Shown: positions 10,627 to 19,495, counted from the first letter of the stretch. The stretch is 64,000 bases of DNA from Pseudonocardia sp. T1-2H (GCF_038039215.1 NZ_JBBPCL010000001.1:1550001-1614000); one strand, 5' to 3'. Numbers and translations are program-made. The notes: generated from the letters alone by a model not told the origin.

Positions 10627-12438
10627 ATGGCCGGTTCGCCCCAGCGCCGCAAGCGCCAGCGCGGCAGTATCGAGGAGCTCCCGAGCGGGGCCCTTCGCGT
10701 CTCGGTGTACGCGGGGATCGATCCAGTCACCGGACGGCGGCACTACCTCAAGGAGACCGTGCCGCCCGGGCCTGCGGCGTCCGCGGAGGCAGAGAAGGTC
10801 ATGCGCCGGCTCGCGAACCAGGTCGACGAGCAGCGGCACCCGCGGACGAGCGCGACCGTCGACCAGCTGCTCGACCGCTACCTCGAGAACCTCGACGTCG
10901 GGCGGACGACGCACCGGATGTACGCGAAGTACCTGGAAAAGCACGTGCGGCCGTTCATCGGTCGCCAGAAGGCCGGCGCGATCGACGCCGACGCCCTCGA
11001 CTCGCTCTACGCCGAGCTTCGCCGCTGCCGGATTCACTGCACCGACAAGCGCGCTGTCGACCACCGCACGCCACACGAGCACACCTGCGACGAGCGCTGC
11101 CGTCGTCACGAGTGCCAGCCACTATCGGCTTCGACGATCCGCCAGATCCACTTCGTGCTCAACGGGGCATACGGCAAGGGCGTTCGATGGCGCTGGGTCG
11201 CTACCAACCCCGTCGCGTTGGCAACGCCGCCAGCCGCGCGGAAGCCGGACCCTCAGCCACCGTCCGCAGAACAGACCGCGCGCCTCCTGAACGAAGCGTG
11301 GGCCGACCCGGACTGGGGCACGCTGGTCTGGCTGGCAATGGCTACAGGCGGCCGTCGAGGAGAGCTCTGTGCGCTCCGGTGGTCCCACGTCGACCTCGTC
11401 AACGGGGTGCTGACGTTCCGGCGGAGCATCGCTCAGGACGGGACCCACCGCGAGGAGAAGGACACCAAGACCCATCAGCAGCGCAGACTCACCCTCGACC
11501 CCGAGACCGTGGCGGTGCTGCAGGAGCACAAGGAGCGGGCAGTCGAGCGGGCTGCGGCGCTAGACCTCGACCTCGGCGACGAGACGTTCGTCTTCTCTCT
11601 TGACCCCGACGGCACGAACCATCTCGTGCCTAGTTCGGTGTCTCAGCGGTACAGCCGCCTCGCTGCGCGAATCGGGATCGACACTCATCTGCACAACCTG
11701 CGGCACTACTCAGCCACCGAATTGATCGCCTCCGGCGTCGACGTGCGGACTGTCGCGGGCCGCCTGGGCCACTCGGGCGGCGGGATCACGACCCTGCGCG
11801 TCTACGCCGCCTGGATGTCCGAGGCAGACCAGCGAGCTGCCGGCGGACTGCTCGGGCGGATGCCGGCAAGGCCCGAGGTTGTAGCCGATCCCGTCGAACG
11901 GGCGTTGGGCGATCCGAAGACTCCCCGCGAGCTACTCGCTGCAGACCTCCGTACAGACATTCTGACCGGAAAGATTCCGCTGGGCGGCCATCTGCCAGGT
12001 CTGAAGCAGCTGGCCAAGGAGCGGGGTGTTTCCACCAGCACTGTTCACAGGGCTTTCGAGCTACTCCGTGAGGCTGGCCTGATCGTTGGGGATCCGGGGG
12101 AGCGGCCGACGGTGCTCGCGTCACTGGCGGCGGAGACATCTGGCCGAGCAGCAGAGACCGACGAGGTAGCGGCCGAGCTTGCCGGCACAGTGCCACCCGA
12201 CTTAGCCAAATTGCCGGCCGCTCGGCAGTGGTTGGATCTCGTAGTCCGCCATAGGGGCGTTGTCGTTAGCCGGCTAACAACTGAGGTGAACCGGCGAAGT
12301 GGTGCGGAACTCAGACAAGTCCTCGCCGGGGTGATCCGCCGCAGCGGCGGCGACGCGGCGTTGATCAACGACTACGAGATGGAACTGCGGGCGGCTGGCG
12401 ACGACGAGCTCCTCACGACGTTCGTTGCTGCCCGCTGA
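10627..12438 (+). CDS. int: Tyrosine recombinase (integrase) with a C-terminal GntR-type helix-turn-helix domain
   Basis: About 603 residues from the ATG at 10627 (GTG/ATG alternatives upstream). Order: basic N-terminal arm-binding region, SAM-like core-binding domain, a Cys/His-rich insertion (HEHTCDERCRRHEC, about residue 150), then the catalytic domain with Arg in TGGRRGEL, HNLRHYSA (H-x-x-R), GHSGGG and the Tyr in LRVYAAW. After it, at about residues 430-500, lies a GntR-like winged helix (LRTDILTGKIPLGGHLPG ... GVSTSTVHRAFELLREAG) and a further 100-residue tail. Ordinary integrases stop near the tyrosine. Location next to the tRNA supports a site-specific integrase role; the fused domain may autoregulate or guide binding. 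Confidence 0.9.
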   Translation: MAGSPQRRKRQRGSIEELPSGALRVSVYAGIDPVTGRRHYLKETVPPGPAASAEAEKVMRRLANQVDEQRHPRTSATVDQLLDRYLENLDVGRTTHRMYAKYLEKHVRPFIGRQKAGAIDADALDSLYAELRRCRIHCTDKRAVDHRTPHEHTCDERCRRHECQPLSASTIRQIHFVLNGAYGKGVRWRWVATNPVALATPPAARKPDPQPPSAEQTARLLNEAWADPDWGTLVWLAMATGGRRGELCALRWSHVDLVNGVLTFRRSIAQDGTHREEKDTKTHQQRRLTLDPETVAVLQEHKERAVERAAALDLDLGDETFVFSLDPDGTNHLVPSSVSQRYSRLAARIGIDTHLHNLRHYSATELIASGVDVRTVAGRLGHSGGGITTLRVYAAWMSEADQRAAGGLLGRMPARPEVVADPVERALGDPKTPRELLAADLRTDILTGKIPLGGHLPGLKQLAKERGVSTSTVHRAFELLREAGLIVGDPGERPTVLASLAAETSGRAAETDEVAAELAGTVPPDLAKLPAARQWLDLVVRHRGVVVSRLTTEVNRRSGAELRQVLAGVIRRSGGDAALINDYEMELRAAGDDELLTTFVAAR

Positions 12439-13134
12439 ATGATCTCCGGAGCGGTTCGAGATGAAGGTGGTCCCCTGCTGCGCGGAGAGACTGGCGGAGC
12501 CCGTCCGGCCTGAGCGTTGTGCCAAGGAACTGGACGAAGAGGAGAACCTGGGGCACGTGATGCAGTCAACTGCCCATTCAACGAGCCACCGCAGTAGAAG
12601 GCTTCTTGACGGCCAGGCACTCGGGGACCCGGCCGGACGTCGTCTCCGATGCCGCGATCACCTGCGCGCTGTCCGCCGACGTCCGCCGCTGTCCCCACTC
12701 CCCTGGCACGGTTGTCTCAGTTAGTCACTCACGGCCCGGCTCGCGAACCCAGCTCCTAACGCGAACCATATTCGTCGACAACCTGCTCGTCAGCCTCTCC
12801 AGACCTCTCGTTCACCAGCCCACCCGCTGCCACGTCGTGTCAAGCACGCACCGAGAACGAGCGACGTCGGTTGGGAAAGGGCACACATCGCTGGCCAGGT
12901 CGCCCGCGGCTCTCATGGGCCCAGATGTCGCCCTCCGCCGGCGAAGGCGAATGCGTAGCGACGGTTCTGTGTGGGGCTAGGGGCCCCGCGCAGGTTCGCC
13001 GTGGACGGCGCCCGAACCACGTTCGATACTTCGGCCGGCTCGGGCAACACCTCTTCGTCCCGAAGTGACCGCTGCGGAGTCCACTCCAGAGATTGCACAG
13101 GTCATCCCTGGCGAGTCGGGCTAGCGTGTCGCCC
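12439..13134. other. Gene-poor interval between integrase and methyltransferase
   Basis: Nothing convincing is coded in these 696 bp: the open frames are short, Arg/Ser-rich and lack ribosome-binding sites. The right part contains the first copy of a 39-bp repeat (12976-13014). Promoters for the methyltransferase must lie here. Confidence 0.5.
12976..13014. repeat. Direct repeat copy 1 flanking the methyltransferase gene
   Basis: A 39-bp stretch beginning GCTAGGGGCCCCGCGC that is about 85% alike by eye to 13810-13851, in the same orientation. The pair brackets the methyltransferase gene, which suggests a past insertion or duplication. Confidence 0.5.
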
Positions 13135-13776
13135 ATGCCTGACACCTGGCTGTCCGATACCCGCTCCTCGTACAACACCGACGCCTCCGGATACACCGAG
13201 AAGATACGTGGACTGCTCGGTGCGAGCCCTTACCTCCGCGCGAGCCTGGCGTTGTTCGCCGAGTTGGTGCACGGTGCCGGAGGCGGGCCAGTCGTCGATG
13301 TCGGCTGCGGGCCGGGGTACGTCACCGGCCACCTCCACGACGCCGGAGTGGACGCGTTCGGCATCGACCTCTCGCCCGAGATGATCGCCATCGCGCGGCG
13401 CGACTACCCCGACCTACGCTTCGAGGTTGGGACAATGACCGATCTCGACCTGGCGGACGGCTCGGTCGCTGGCGTACTAGCGTTCTGGTCCGTGATCCAT
13501 GTGCCCGACCATGCCATGCCCGGCGTGTTCGAGCAGTTCCGCCGAGTGTTGCGCCCAGGCGGTCCGCTGCTGGTCGGCTTTCACGTCGGTGACGAGACAC
13601 GACACACGTCCGAGGGCTACACGGGTCGCCCGATCAATGTTGAGAGTCACCAGCGCCAGCCGAGCAAGGTCGTGGGCTGGCTTCGTGCCGCGGGGTTCAC
13701 GATCGAGGCCGAACTGGTCATCGGGCCGGACAAGGACGTCCCGGGAGCTGTCATCTTTGCGCGCAGCAGCGCCTGA
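13135..13776 (+). CDS. Class I SAM-dependent methyltransferase
   Basis: A 213-residue Rossmann-fold methyltransferase. Motif I is VVDVGCGPG (about residue 52), followed by an acidic GIDLSPEM motif II and the post-I DLDLADGSVAGVLAF region typical of methyltransferase family 11/25. The chosen ATG at 13135 gives the MPDTWLSDTRSSYNTDA start usual for this group; an upstream TTG at 13093 is less likely. Substrate cannot be told. It is a lone cargo gene between two integrases and is bracketed by short direct repeats. Confidence 0.88.
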   Translation: MPDTWLSDTRSSYNTDASGYTEKIRGLLGASPYLRASLALFAELVHGAGGGPVVDVGCGPGYVTGHLHDAGVDAFGIDLSPEMIAIARRDYPDLRFEVGTMTDLDLADGSVAGVLAFWSVIHVPDHAMPGVFEQFRRVLRPGGPLLVGFHVGDETRHTSEGYTGRPINVESHQRQPSKVVGWLRAAGFTIEAELVIGPDKDVPGAVIFARSSA

Positions 13777-13809
13777 CCGAGCCTTGACGTCGCCGTCCTA
13801 CTAGCTATA

Positions 13810-13851
13810 GCTAGGGGGTCCCCCGCGCCGGTTCGCCCTGGACGCTGCCCG
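13810..13851. repeat. Direct repeat copy 2 flanking the methyltransferase gene
   Basis: Second copy (GCTAGGGGGTCCCCCGCGCC...) of the 12976-13014 repeat, 33 bp after the methyltransferase stop and just before the remnant integrase. Confidence 0.5.
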
Positions 13852-13989
13852 TGGGATCGGACCATCGTGGTCATCGCCGGGGCTCCTGCTCTTCCTTCCG
13901 CCGACGTGGTCGCGGCGCCTTGACCAGGAAGAGAAGGTCTGGACCCCGCGGCCACGGGCTGCGCGAAACTGCAGCTCAGAGCGGCTTTC

Positions 13990-15103
13990 GGCCCGGCGTG
14001 GTGCGGGACGTCGAGCGGACCGGGCAGAGCGGCGCCGCAGCGGAGCTCGCTCTGAAGGCCGCGCTGCGCGACCGGAGCCAGGCAACTCGCGACGGCGAGC
14101 TCGAGAGCGAGTCGACGGTTCGCCAGCTGGGAGAGCTGTGGCTGGCTGAGACCGACCGTGCTGTCCGCCTCGGCAAGCGCTCGCCGTCGACTGCGCAGCA
14201 GTACAACTACCGCTTCGACCGCCACGTCCGCGACGGCCTCGGTGCCCTCCGGGTGCGTGAGCTGACGGTCTCCCGTCTGGACCGGCTCGTCGTCGAGGTT
14301 CACGACCGCTTCGGTACGGCGGCGGCCAAGACGACCCGGACTGTGCTCAGCGGCATGATCGGCCTCGCGGTCCGGTACGAAGTGCTGGAGCGCAACCTCG
14401 TGCGGGACGTCGGCCGCATCGAGAGCGCAACGTCGTCGGCCCGCGCCCTGGCCATCGACGAGCCCCGTGACCTGCGGAGGAAACTGCGCGCGGATAAGCG
14501 GTGCCGGGACTGGGACCTGGTCGACTTCATGCTCGCCTCCGGCTTGCGGATCGGTGAGGGTCCGCGATGACCTGGGCTGTTCCCGATCTCGACGCGGGGA
14601 CGGCCGAGGTGCGGGGCACGGTCGTCCGGATCACTGATGAAGGCCTGGTGATCAAGCCACGCCCGAAGAGCAAGAGCGGCTTCCGGAAGCTGGAGCTGTC
14701 GACGTGGAACGGCCGGAATGCTTCTCCGCCGCCGGGCTGCCGTCGCTCCGAATCAGTGGGACGCCGTCTTCACGTCGCCGAACGGCGGGCTCCGCGACCC
14801 GTCGAACACCCAGTCCGATCTCCGGAAGGTGTTCACGGAGGCCGGCTACGACTGGGTGAGCTCGCACGTCTACCGCAAGACCGTCGCAACGCTGATGGAC
14901 CAGGCCGGGCTCACCGCTCGTCAGGCGGCCGACCAGCTCGCCACTCGAAGGTGTCGATGACGCAGGACAACTACCTCGGCCGGAAGGTCGCCCGGACCGG
15001 CGCGGCCGTCGTCCTGGAGGTCTTCGGCACGGCCACCCTGAAACCCATTTCTGGGGGTACTCCGGGGGCCGATCATGGCCCGGAGTCCGAGTCGAAGCCC
15101 TGA
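13990..15103 (+). pseudogene. Decayed tyrosine recombinase (second integrase)
   Basis: Three reading frames carry consecutive pieces of one integrase. The core-binding domain is in frame to about 14565, ending at the SGLRIGE arginine box; the next piece (DAGTAEVRGTVVRITDEG) is shifted; a third (WDAVFTSPNGGL ... SHVYRKTVATLMDQAG) holds the H-x-x-R box; the tyrosine (TQDNYLGRK) follows after another shift near 14945. At least three frameshifts mean it is inactive or very poorly read. It ends just before a tRNA-like remnant, the usual place for an integrase at an element end, so it marks an older integration. Confidence 0.82.
15052..15069. repeat. 18-bp direct repeat, copy 1
   Basis: TGGGGGTACTCCGGGGGC at the 3' end of the decayed integrase. 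An identical copy lies at 15271-15288, with the tRNA-like remnant between them. Confidence 0.6.
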
Positions 15104-15114
15104 CCTGGCATTGA

Positions 15115-15185
15115 GTCGGCCCCCGGGGGATCGAACCCCGAACCCGCGGAGTCAAGATCCACTACCTCGACGGGGTCCCGACACT
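15115..15185 (-). other. tRNA-like 3' remnant (possible old attachment site)
   Basis: On the minus strand a T-arm (CGGGG TTCGATC CCCCG) and a 5-bp anticodon-type stem (GTGGA/TCCGC around TCTTGAC) can be drawn. The loop has C instead of the universal U33, no matching acceptor 5' strand or D-arm was found, and CCA is missing. It reads as a tRNA 3' fragment left by integration next to the decayed integrase rather than a working tRNA. Confidence 0.4.
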
Positions 15186-15270
15186 TGCTGTTGACCCTCG
15201 TACGCTGCGCAGACTCGCAAGCGCACCTGTCGCGGGCGTCGGCTCGACGCGGGCTTCTGCCGTTGATCTA

Positions 15271-15288
15271 TGGGGGTACTCCGGGGGC
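15271..15288. repeat. 18-bp direct repeat, copy 2
   Basis: Identical to 15052-15069 in the same orientation, 219 bp apart. The pair flanks the tRNA-like remnant. Confidence 0.6.
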
Positions 15289-15343
15289 ACGCCCACGTCC
15301 CGCGCCTACTGAGTGCCATCCCGTTGACCTGTCGCCAGACCGA

Positions 15344-15421
15344 CCGGACGGACGCCCGTGGGCGGCCCTCGACGCAACCGCACCTGACCTTGCCACGCTC
15401 CGCCCACGGGTGGCCGTCCGG
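15344..15421. repeat. Long imperfect inverted repeat
   Basis: 22-nt arms at 15344-15365 and 15400-15421 (CCGGACGG...CCCGTGGGCGG and its complement) pair with only about two or three mismatches around a 34-nt loop. No gene is supported in 15186-15509, so this is non-coding structure. Confidence 0.6.
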
Positions 15422-15433
15422 TATACGCCCACC

Positions 15434-15479
15434 GGGAGGTCTTCGGGATGGCACGGTGCCGCCATCCTGAAGACCTGCC
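15434..15479. repeat. Second adjacent inverted repeat
   Basis: Arms at 15434-15452 and 15461-15479 pair at 17 of 19 positions with an 8-nt loop. It lies 31 bp before the convergent stop of the HEPN-motif gene and could end its transcript, though no T-tract is present. Confidence 0.55.
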
Positions 15480-15509
15480 CGCCCGGCGAGGGCATCGACG
15501 CATGATGGC

Positions 15510-17063
15510 TTATGGCGCCCAGGGCACCTCAGTTAGCGATCCGAGATACTTGGACTCTTGAGCCGCCGAACGTATGCGCCCGCTATAGCCGATCGTGTTG
15601 AGAATCGCGAAGCGCAAATAGTCAAGAGCAATCTCGGACGCTTCCGCCCACTGGTAGGCCGTCCACCTCGTCGCCTTGTCCCGCGTGGGGTGAATAATGT
15701 CGTTGCGCATCTTGATCAAACACTGCAAGGCGTCGCGGGGACTTCCGTCTGACATCGGTCCGAGTATTGATGCCACACCTTGGAAGTGCGTAAAATGAGC
15801 CGGAATTCCGAGCGGGACGGAGCAGTCGTTCAGCAGGCGCCTGATCTGCTGACCCGTACTTAAAGCCTCCCATGAACCCTTAGACTCCACGCCCCGGATT
15901 TCAACGAAGCGCGAGAATGCTAGCAATTGAAGAGCAGACACCGGCAATGCGACGGCGAGCTCAACATTCACATCGTAGCTAGCAGTGAGATAGTAGGAGA
16001 TTGCGTACTGGAGCACCTCTTCGCGGTACTCGTCGGCCGTGAAGTCGAGACAGCGGGCAACAATCTGCTCCAGCTGATCCACTGCCTCAGTCTCGTCGAG
16101 CAAAGCATGGACGTTTCGCATCCGATCAACGCCGCCGCAATGCCACTTGGCCCAGACAGCCTTAGACTCTTGCCAGCCCACCGGCAGCAGGCACTGCACC
16201 GACCGCCCCAGAGCCAAGCTAATCGCAAGTCTGATTGCATTACATGGCTTCTCGGCGTCCGCAGCCGAGAAGCGTGAAGCGTCAACTCGGGTCAACCTGC
16301 CGACATGAGTGACGTCACTCGTTCCGCTAGCAGCCAATTGTTGCCAGTACTTCCGAGACAGGGATGCTATCGGGTCGAGCGTTAGAGCCCAGCCGGCCGC
16401 CTGGACGCGGATGCCCCCGTCCCACCACACCCACGGCTTCTCACGATCCCTGACGCGTGTGCCGCCGATGCTCTGCCAGCCGTTCGGAATCAGGAAGGTC
16501 AGACTGTCGAGGTCGTCCCCTTCGCCGACATCTGGGCTCGCAATTCGATCCTCCATCCAGCTATTGGTAATGCCCTTATCCCAGATAGACGGTTCACCTG
16601 ACGGTTGGGGAGGAATGCCAAGAGAAGTGTCGACATGTACATCGCCCATCCGCGTCCACTTCGGAGCCTCGGTAGGATCTCCTGCAGCGCCAAAGATGTC
16701 ATCGATGATGCTGCGATTAGCGCCGCCCCGCGCAATCAAGCGAGGGGTAGGGTTCCAGGTGAAGTGAATGTCGCCTTCATGCTCAACATTTAGGTCCGGC
16801 GCTAGGGAGAACTTCCCAGTGTAGATCGGGATGTCGTTACCGATCCCTGCCGGGCGATAGTGATGGGCTACGACCGGATCAAAGTCCTGTCGCGCAACTA
16901 TAGTTCCCGCGTCGGACGTCTTGTGCGTTGTGTATACGACTGTTCGACCGCCCTCCTCTGCCAGTCGGACATTCGGCGGAAGCCCCCCTTCATTCCGAAC
17001 CTCCTCCTCATCGCTAGTCAACTTTCGCAGCCTGCCCATCATCCGGCGTACCACAGATCGCAT
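15510..17063 (-). CDS. Uncharacterised protein with a C-terminal HEPN-like RNxxxH motif
   Basis: A 517-residue protein of unknown family. The N-terminal half is rich in Trp, Asp and beta-type segments; the C-terminal 150 residues are helical and contain MRNDIIHP (Arg453-His458), the R-N-x(3)-H signature of HEPN ribonuclease domains, followed by a typical long helix (TAYQWAEASEIALDYLRF). Its base composition is visibly less GC-rich than the neighbours, pointing to transfer. It stands alone between two gene-poor stretches in the element. An abortive-infection role is inference from the motif and location. Confidence 0.7.
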   Translation of the reverse strand: MRSVVRRMMGRLRKLTSDEEEVRNEGGLPPNVRLAEEGGRTVVYTTHKTSDAGTIVARQDFDPVVAHHYRPAGIGNDIPIYTGKFSLAPDLNVEHEGDIHFTWNPTPRLIARGGANRSIIDDIFGAAGDPTEAPKWTRMGDVHVDTSLGIPPQPSGEPSIWDKGITNSWMEDRIASPDVGEGDDLDSLTFLIPNGWQSIGGTRVRDREKPWVWWDGGIRVQAAGWALTLDPIASLSRKYWQQLAASGTSDVTHVGRLTRVDASRFSAADAEKPCNAIRLAISLALGRSVQCLLPVGWQESKAVWAKWHCGGVDRMRNVHALLDETEAVDQLEQIVARCLDFTADEYREEVLQYAISYYLTASYDVNVELAVALPVSALQLLAFSRFVEIRGVESKGSWEALSTGQQIRRLLNDCSVPLGIPAHFTHFQGVASILGPMSDGSPRDALQCLIKMRNDIIHPTRDKATRWTAYQWAEASEIALDYLRFAILNTIGYSGRIRSAAQESKYLGSLTEVPWAP

Positions 17064-17329
17064 TGTTGACCATGATACGACAAGATCGTCCCGTTCCGGT
17101 GTAAACGTCCGCGATAGAACGGATCGAATCGGCCGCGCCGGGTGATGACCGGCCGGAGGCCGCAGTACCGCGCGGGTGGCGCCGCAAGGCGCCCCTGAAC
17201 AAGGTAGGGGAAGTCTGAACCCCGGGAGGCGTCATCGCCGGGTCGCACTGAGGTGACGGATCCGGTGACTTGCTCAGCGCTAGCCTGATGACGGTGTAGT
17301 TGATCGGCAACGAGCAGGAGCGTGGACGA

Positions 17330-17773
17330 GTGGCACCCCGTGGTACCTACCGGCAGATCGCGGAGGATCTGCGGCAGCGCATCGCCAGGGGGGAGTTCGG
17401 TCCCGGCGCGCTCGTGCCGTCTGAGTTGACCCTGGCTGAGGCGCATGAGGTGTCGCGCGGGACGGTGCGTGCCGCACTTGCGATGCTCGTCGACGAGGGT
17501 CTCGTGGAGGTCGTCCCGGGGCAGGGCCGGCGGGTGGTTGGTACGCCTGTCAACGTCGAGCCGGTGAGCGCGTACGAGCGGATCGCGGCCGAGTTGTCGG
17601 CACGCGTCGCCGCTGGCGAGTTCGGAACGAACGACCCATTGCCAAGCGAGGCGGCCCTTGTGGAGGCGCACGGAGTCTCCCGCAACACGGTGCGGCGCGC
17701 GTACAAGCAGCTGGTGGACGCCGGAGTCGTCGTGGTCAAGCAAGGGGCGGGGGCGTACCCGGCTCCACGCTGA
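17330..17773 (+). CDS. Tandem GntR-type repressor (two winged helices in one chain), KorSA-like
   Basis: From the GTG at 17330 the 147-residue protein holds two GntR winged-helix domains in a row: YRQIAEDLRQRIARGEFGPG ... VSRGTVRAALAML (about residues 5-65) and YERIAAELSARVAAGEFG ... VSRNTVRRAYKQL (about 80-140). No effector domain follows. KorSA of the Streptomyces element pSAM2 is a GntR repressor encoded near the Nudix protein Pif, as here. A TTG at 17300 is an alternative start. Likely a repressor of transfer or excision genes. Confidence 0.85.
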   Translation: MAPRGTYRQIAEDLRQRIARGEFGPGALVPSELTLAEAHEVSRGTVRAALAMLVDEGLVEVVPGQGRRVVGTPVNVEPVSAYERIAAELSARVAAGEFGTNDPLPSEAALVEAHGVSRNTVRRAYKQLVDAGVVVVKQGAGAYPAPR

Positions 17774-17816
17774 CGGCGGGTGTTCGCTGCTGCGTCGGCT
17801 GGCTACGGTTGATCGT

Positions 17817-18392
17817 ATGACGCGCCCGCAGGACGACGCCGGACGTTGGATCGTGCACAGCGAGCGCCCGATCTACGAGAACGAGTGGGTGACGGTTGGG
17901 CTCGCCGACATCTCGGTTCCGTCGGGCGAGAGGTTCGACCACCACACGGTGACGCTGCCGTCCGCTGCGATGACCGTCGTTCTCGACGACGCGGGAGAGA
18001 ACGTCCTGATGTCCTGGCGCCATCGGTTTGTGCCGGACGTGTGGAACTGGGAGCTGCCGGGCGGTCTGCTCGACGCGGGCGAGTCGCCCGCTGAAACTGC
18101 AGCCCGGGAGGTCGAGGAGGAGACCGGCTACCGGCCTCGCTCCGTGGAGCACCTGGTGTCGTTCGAGCCGATGGTCGGCACCGTTCGCAGCGCTCACCAC
18201 GTGTTCCTCGCTCGGGGTGTCGAGCGCGTTGCGGATGCGACGGAGCTGAATGAGGGCTCGTTCGAGTGGATCTCGCTGGCTGACGTGCCGGAGCTGATTG
18301 CGAAGGGCCGCATCGCCAACTCGGGATCGCTGGTCGGGCTCCTGCATGTGCTGGCGTTGAGCGGGCCGACTGCGCGCTCACGCGCCGAGTAG
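17817..18392 (+). CDS. Nudix hydrolase, Pif-like
   Basis: A 191-residue protein with a full Nudix box, GX5EX7REVXEEXGY, in GGLLDAGESPAETAAREV...EETGY (about residues 81-104). It cleaves a nucleoside-diphosphate-linked substrate in general terms; the exact substrate is unknown. It follows the tandem GntR gene by 43 bp. In pSAM2 the Nudix protein Pif gives immunity against redundant transfer between donors, and the matching order suggests the same job, but this is by analogy. The 3' end overlaps the convergent XRE/TPR gene by 15 bp. Confidence 0.86.
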   Translation: MTRPQDDAGRWIVHSERPIYENEWVTVGLADISVPSGERFDHHTVTLPSAAMTVVLDDAGENVLMSWRHRFVPDVWNWELPGGLLDAGESPAETAAREVEEETGYRPRSVEHLVSFEPMVGTVRSAHHVFLARGVERVADATELNEGSFEWISLADVPELIAKGRIANSGSLVGLLHVLALSGPTARSRAE

Positions 18393-19495
18393 ATCGTCGA
18401 TTCGTCTGCGTTGGCGCTGGGAGCCGGTTCGCCCGGCGAGAGTGGCCGCCCGCTGTGCATGAATTCGGGACTGGGTTGCGTCGCCCCGTGCTTGGAAGGC
18501 CAGGGCCAGGTCGACGCGCAGGCTGACCTCCGCCCGGCCGTACTGGCCCTCGCCCATGGCGTCGAGGGCGGCCGTCAGTTCGGTGATGGCGCTGGTTTCG
18601 CCGAGTCGTGCGAGGCAGTGGCCGCGCCAGCGGGCGAGGTGGCCGGCGTTGAGCATGACGAACGGGAGTCCTTCCTCGTCCGCGGACGGCAGCTCATCCG
18701 CGGCTGCGTCGAGGACCCGCAGAGCTGAGTCGCGGTCGCCGAGATTGGCGAGCACTTCCCCTTCGGCTGCGTGAAGCCACGCCCTGAGCATTGCGGAAAC
18801 CGCAGTTCCCGCCTGCTCGCGCGTTGATCGAATCAGGGCGAGGGCGTCGGCCGCCTCCCCGGCATCGAGGAGCACGAATCCTTGTTGTGCTCTCGCATAG
18901 GCGTAGCCCGCGACCTGGCCGCTTTCGCGTGCGGCTGCTGTCGCCTTCTCGTGGAAGTGCCAGGCCTGATCCAGATGGCCCATGTCGAGTGCCTGCCAGC
19001 CGGCCAATGCGGCGGCTTGACCAGCTCGTCGGCGGCGGCTTCGCGATGGGCGCCGGGCAGGGCGTAGCGCATCAGGTCCTCGATGCTGTCGACGTGCCCC
19101 GTGGTCTGGTGGTAGATCGCGGCACCGCCCAGGCGACGGTCGAGCAGACGGATGCTCTGGGTCTGCCCGCGGAGCAGTTCGACGAGGCCTGCGTCGAGCC
19201 GGGTGAAGGCTGGCCGATCGGGAAGCTCGCCGACCGTCGTCGCGGTCTCCTCGACGAGAGCCGGGTCGACCAGTCCGAGTTCGAACGCAGAGACGCCGTA
19301 GACCTCGCACAGGAGGTCTCGATAGAAGTCCCCGACTGCGCCGCCCTGGTTCTCCCAGACGGCGACCCGGCGCCCCAGGCTCTCGTCCTTCGGTAGCTGC
19401 ACACCACGTCGCACCGCGGCAGTGCGAAGCTCGCGGAGGAGCCGGACCTTCTTCCAGCCGCGGTCTGAGCGGAGCTGTGCCAGGCGGTTCGACAT
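18378..19495 (-). pseudogene. XRE-type regulator with TPR-like C-terminal domain, frameshifted
   Basis: The N-terminal part from 19495 (MSNRLAQLRSDRGWKKVRLL) has an XRE-like helix-turn-helix and a linker; the C-terminal part (GQAAALAGWQALDMGHLDQAW to the stop at 18378) has TPR-type helical repeats, as in actinobacterial BldD-like or tetratricopeptide XRE proteins. The two parts sit in different frames and join at about 19018-19026, where a single lost G restores the protein. With the shift repaired the product is about 372 residues. Both halves are well preserved, so either a recent mutation or a base-calling error is possible. Confidence 0.78.

Noticed and set aside
13093..13134. Upstream TTG start for the methyltransferase
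   Set aside because: The extension has no family-like sequence; the ATG at 13135 gives the usual N terminus.
15115..15185. Functional tRNA on the minus strand
   Set aside because: T-arm and anticodon stem can be drawn, but U33 is replaced by C, the acceptor 5' strand and D-arm are missing and there is no CCA. Kept only as a remnant.
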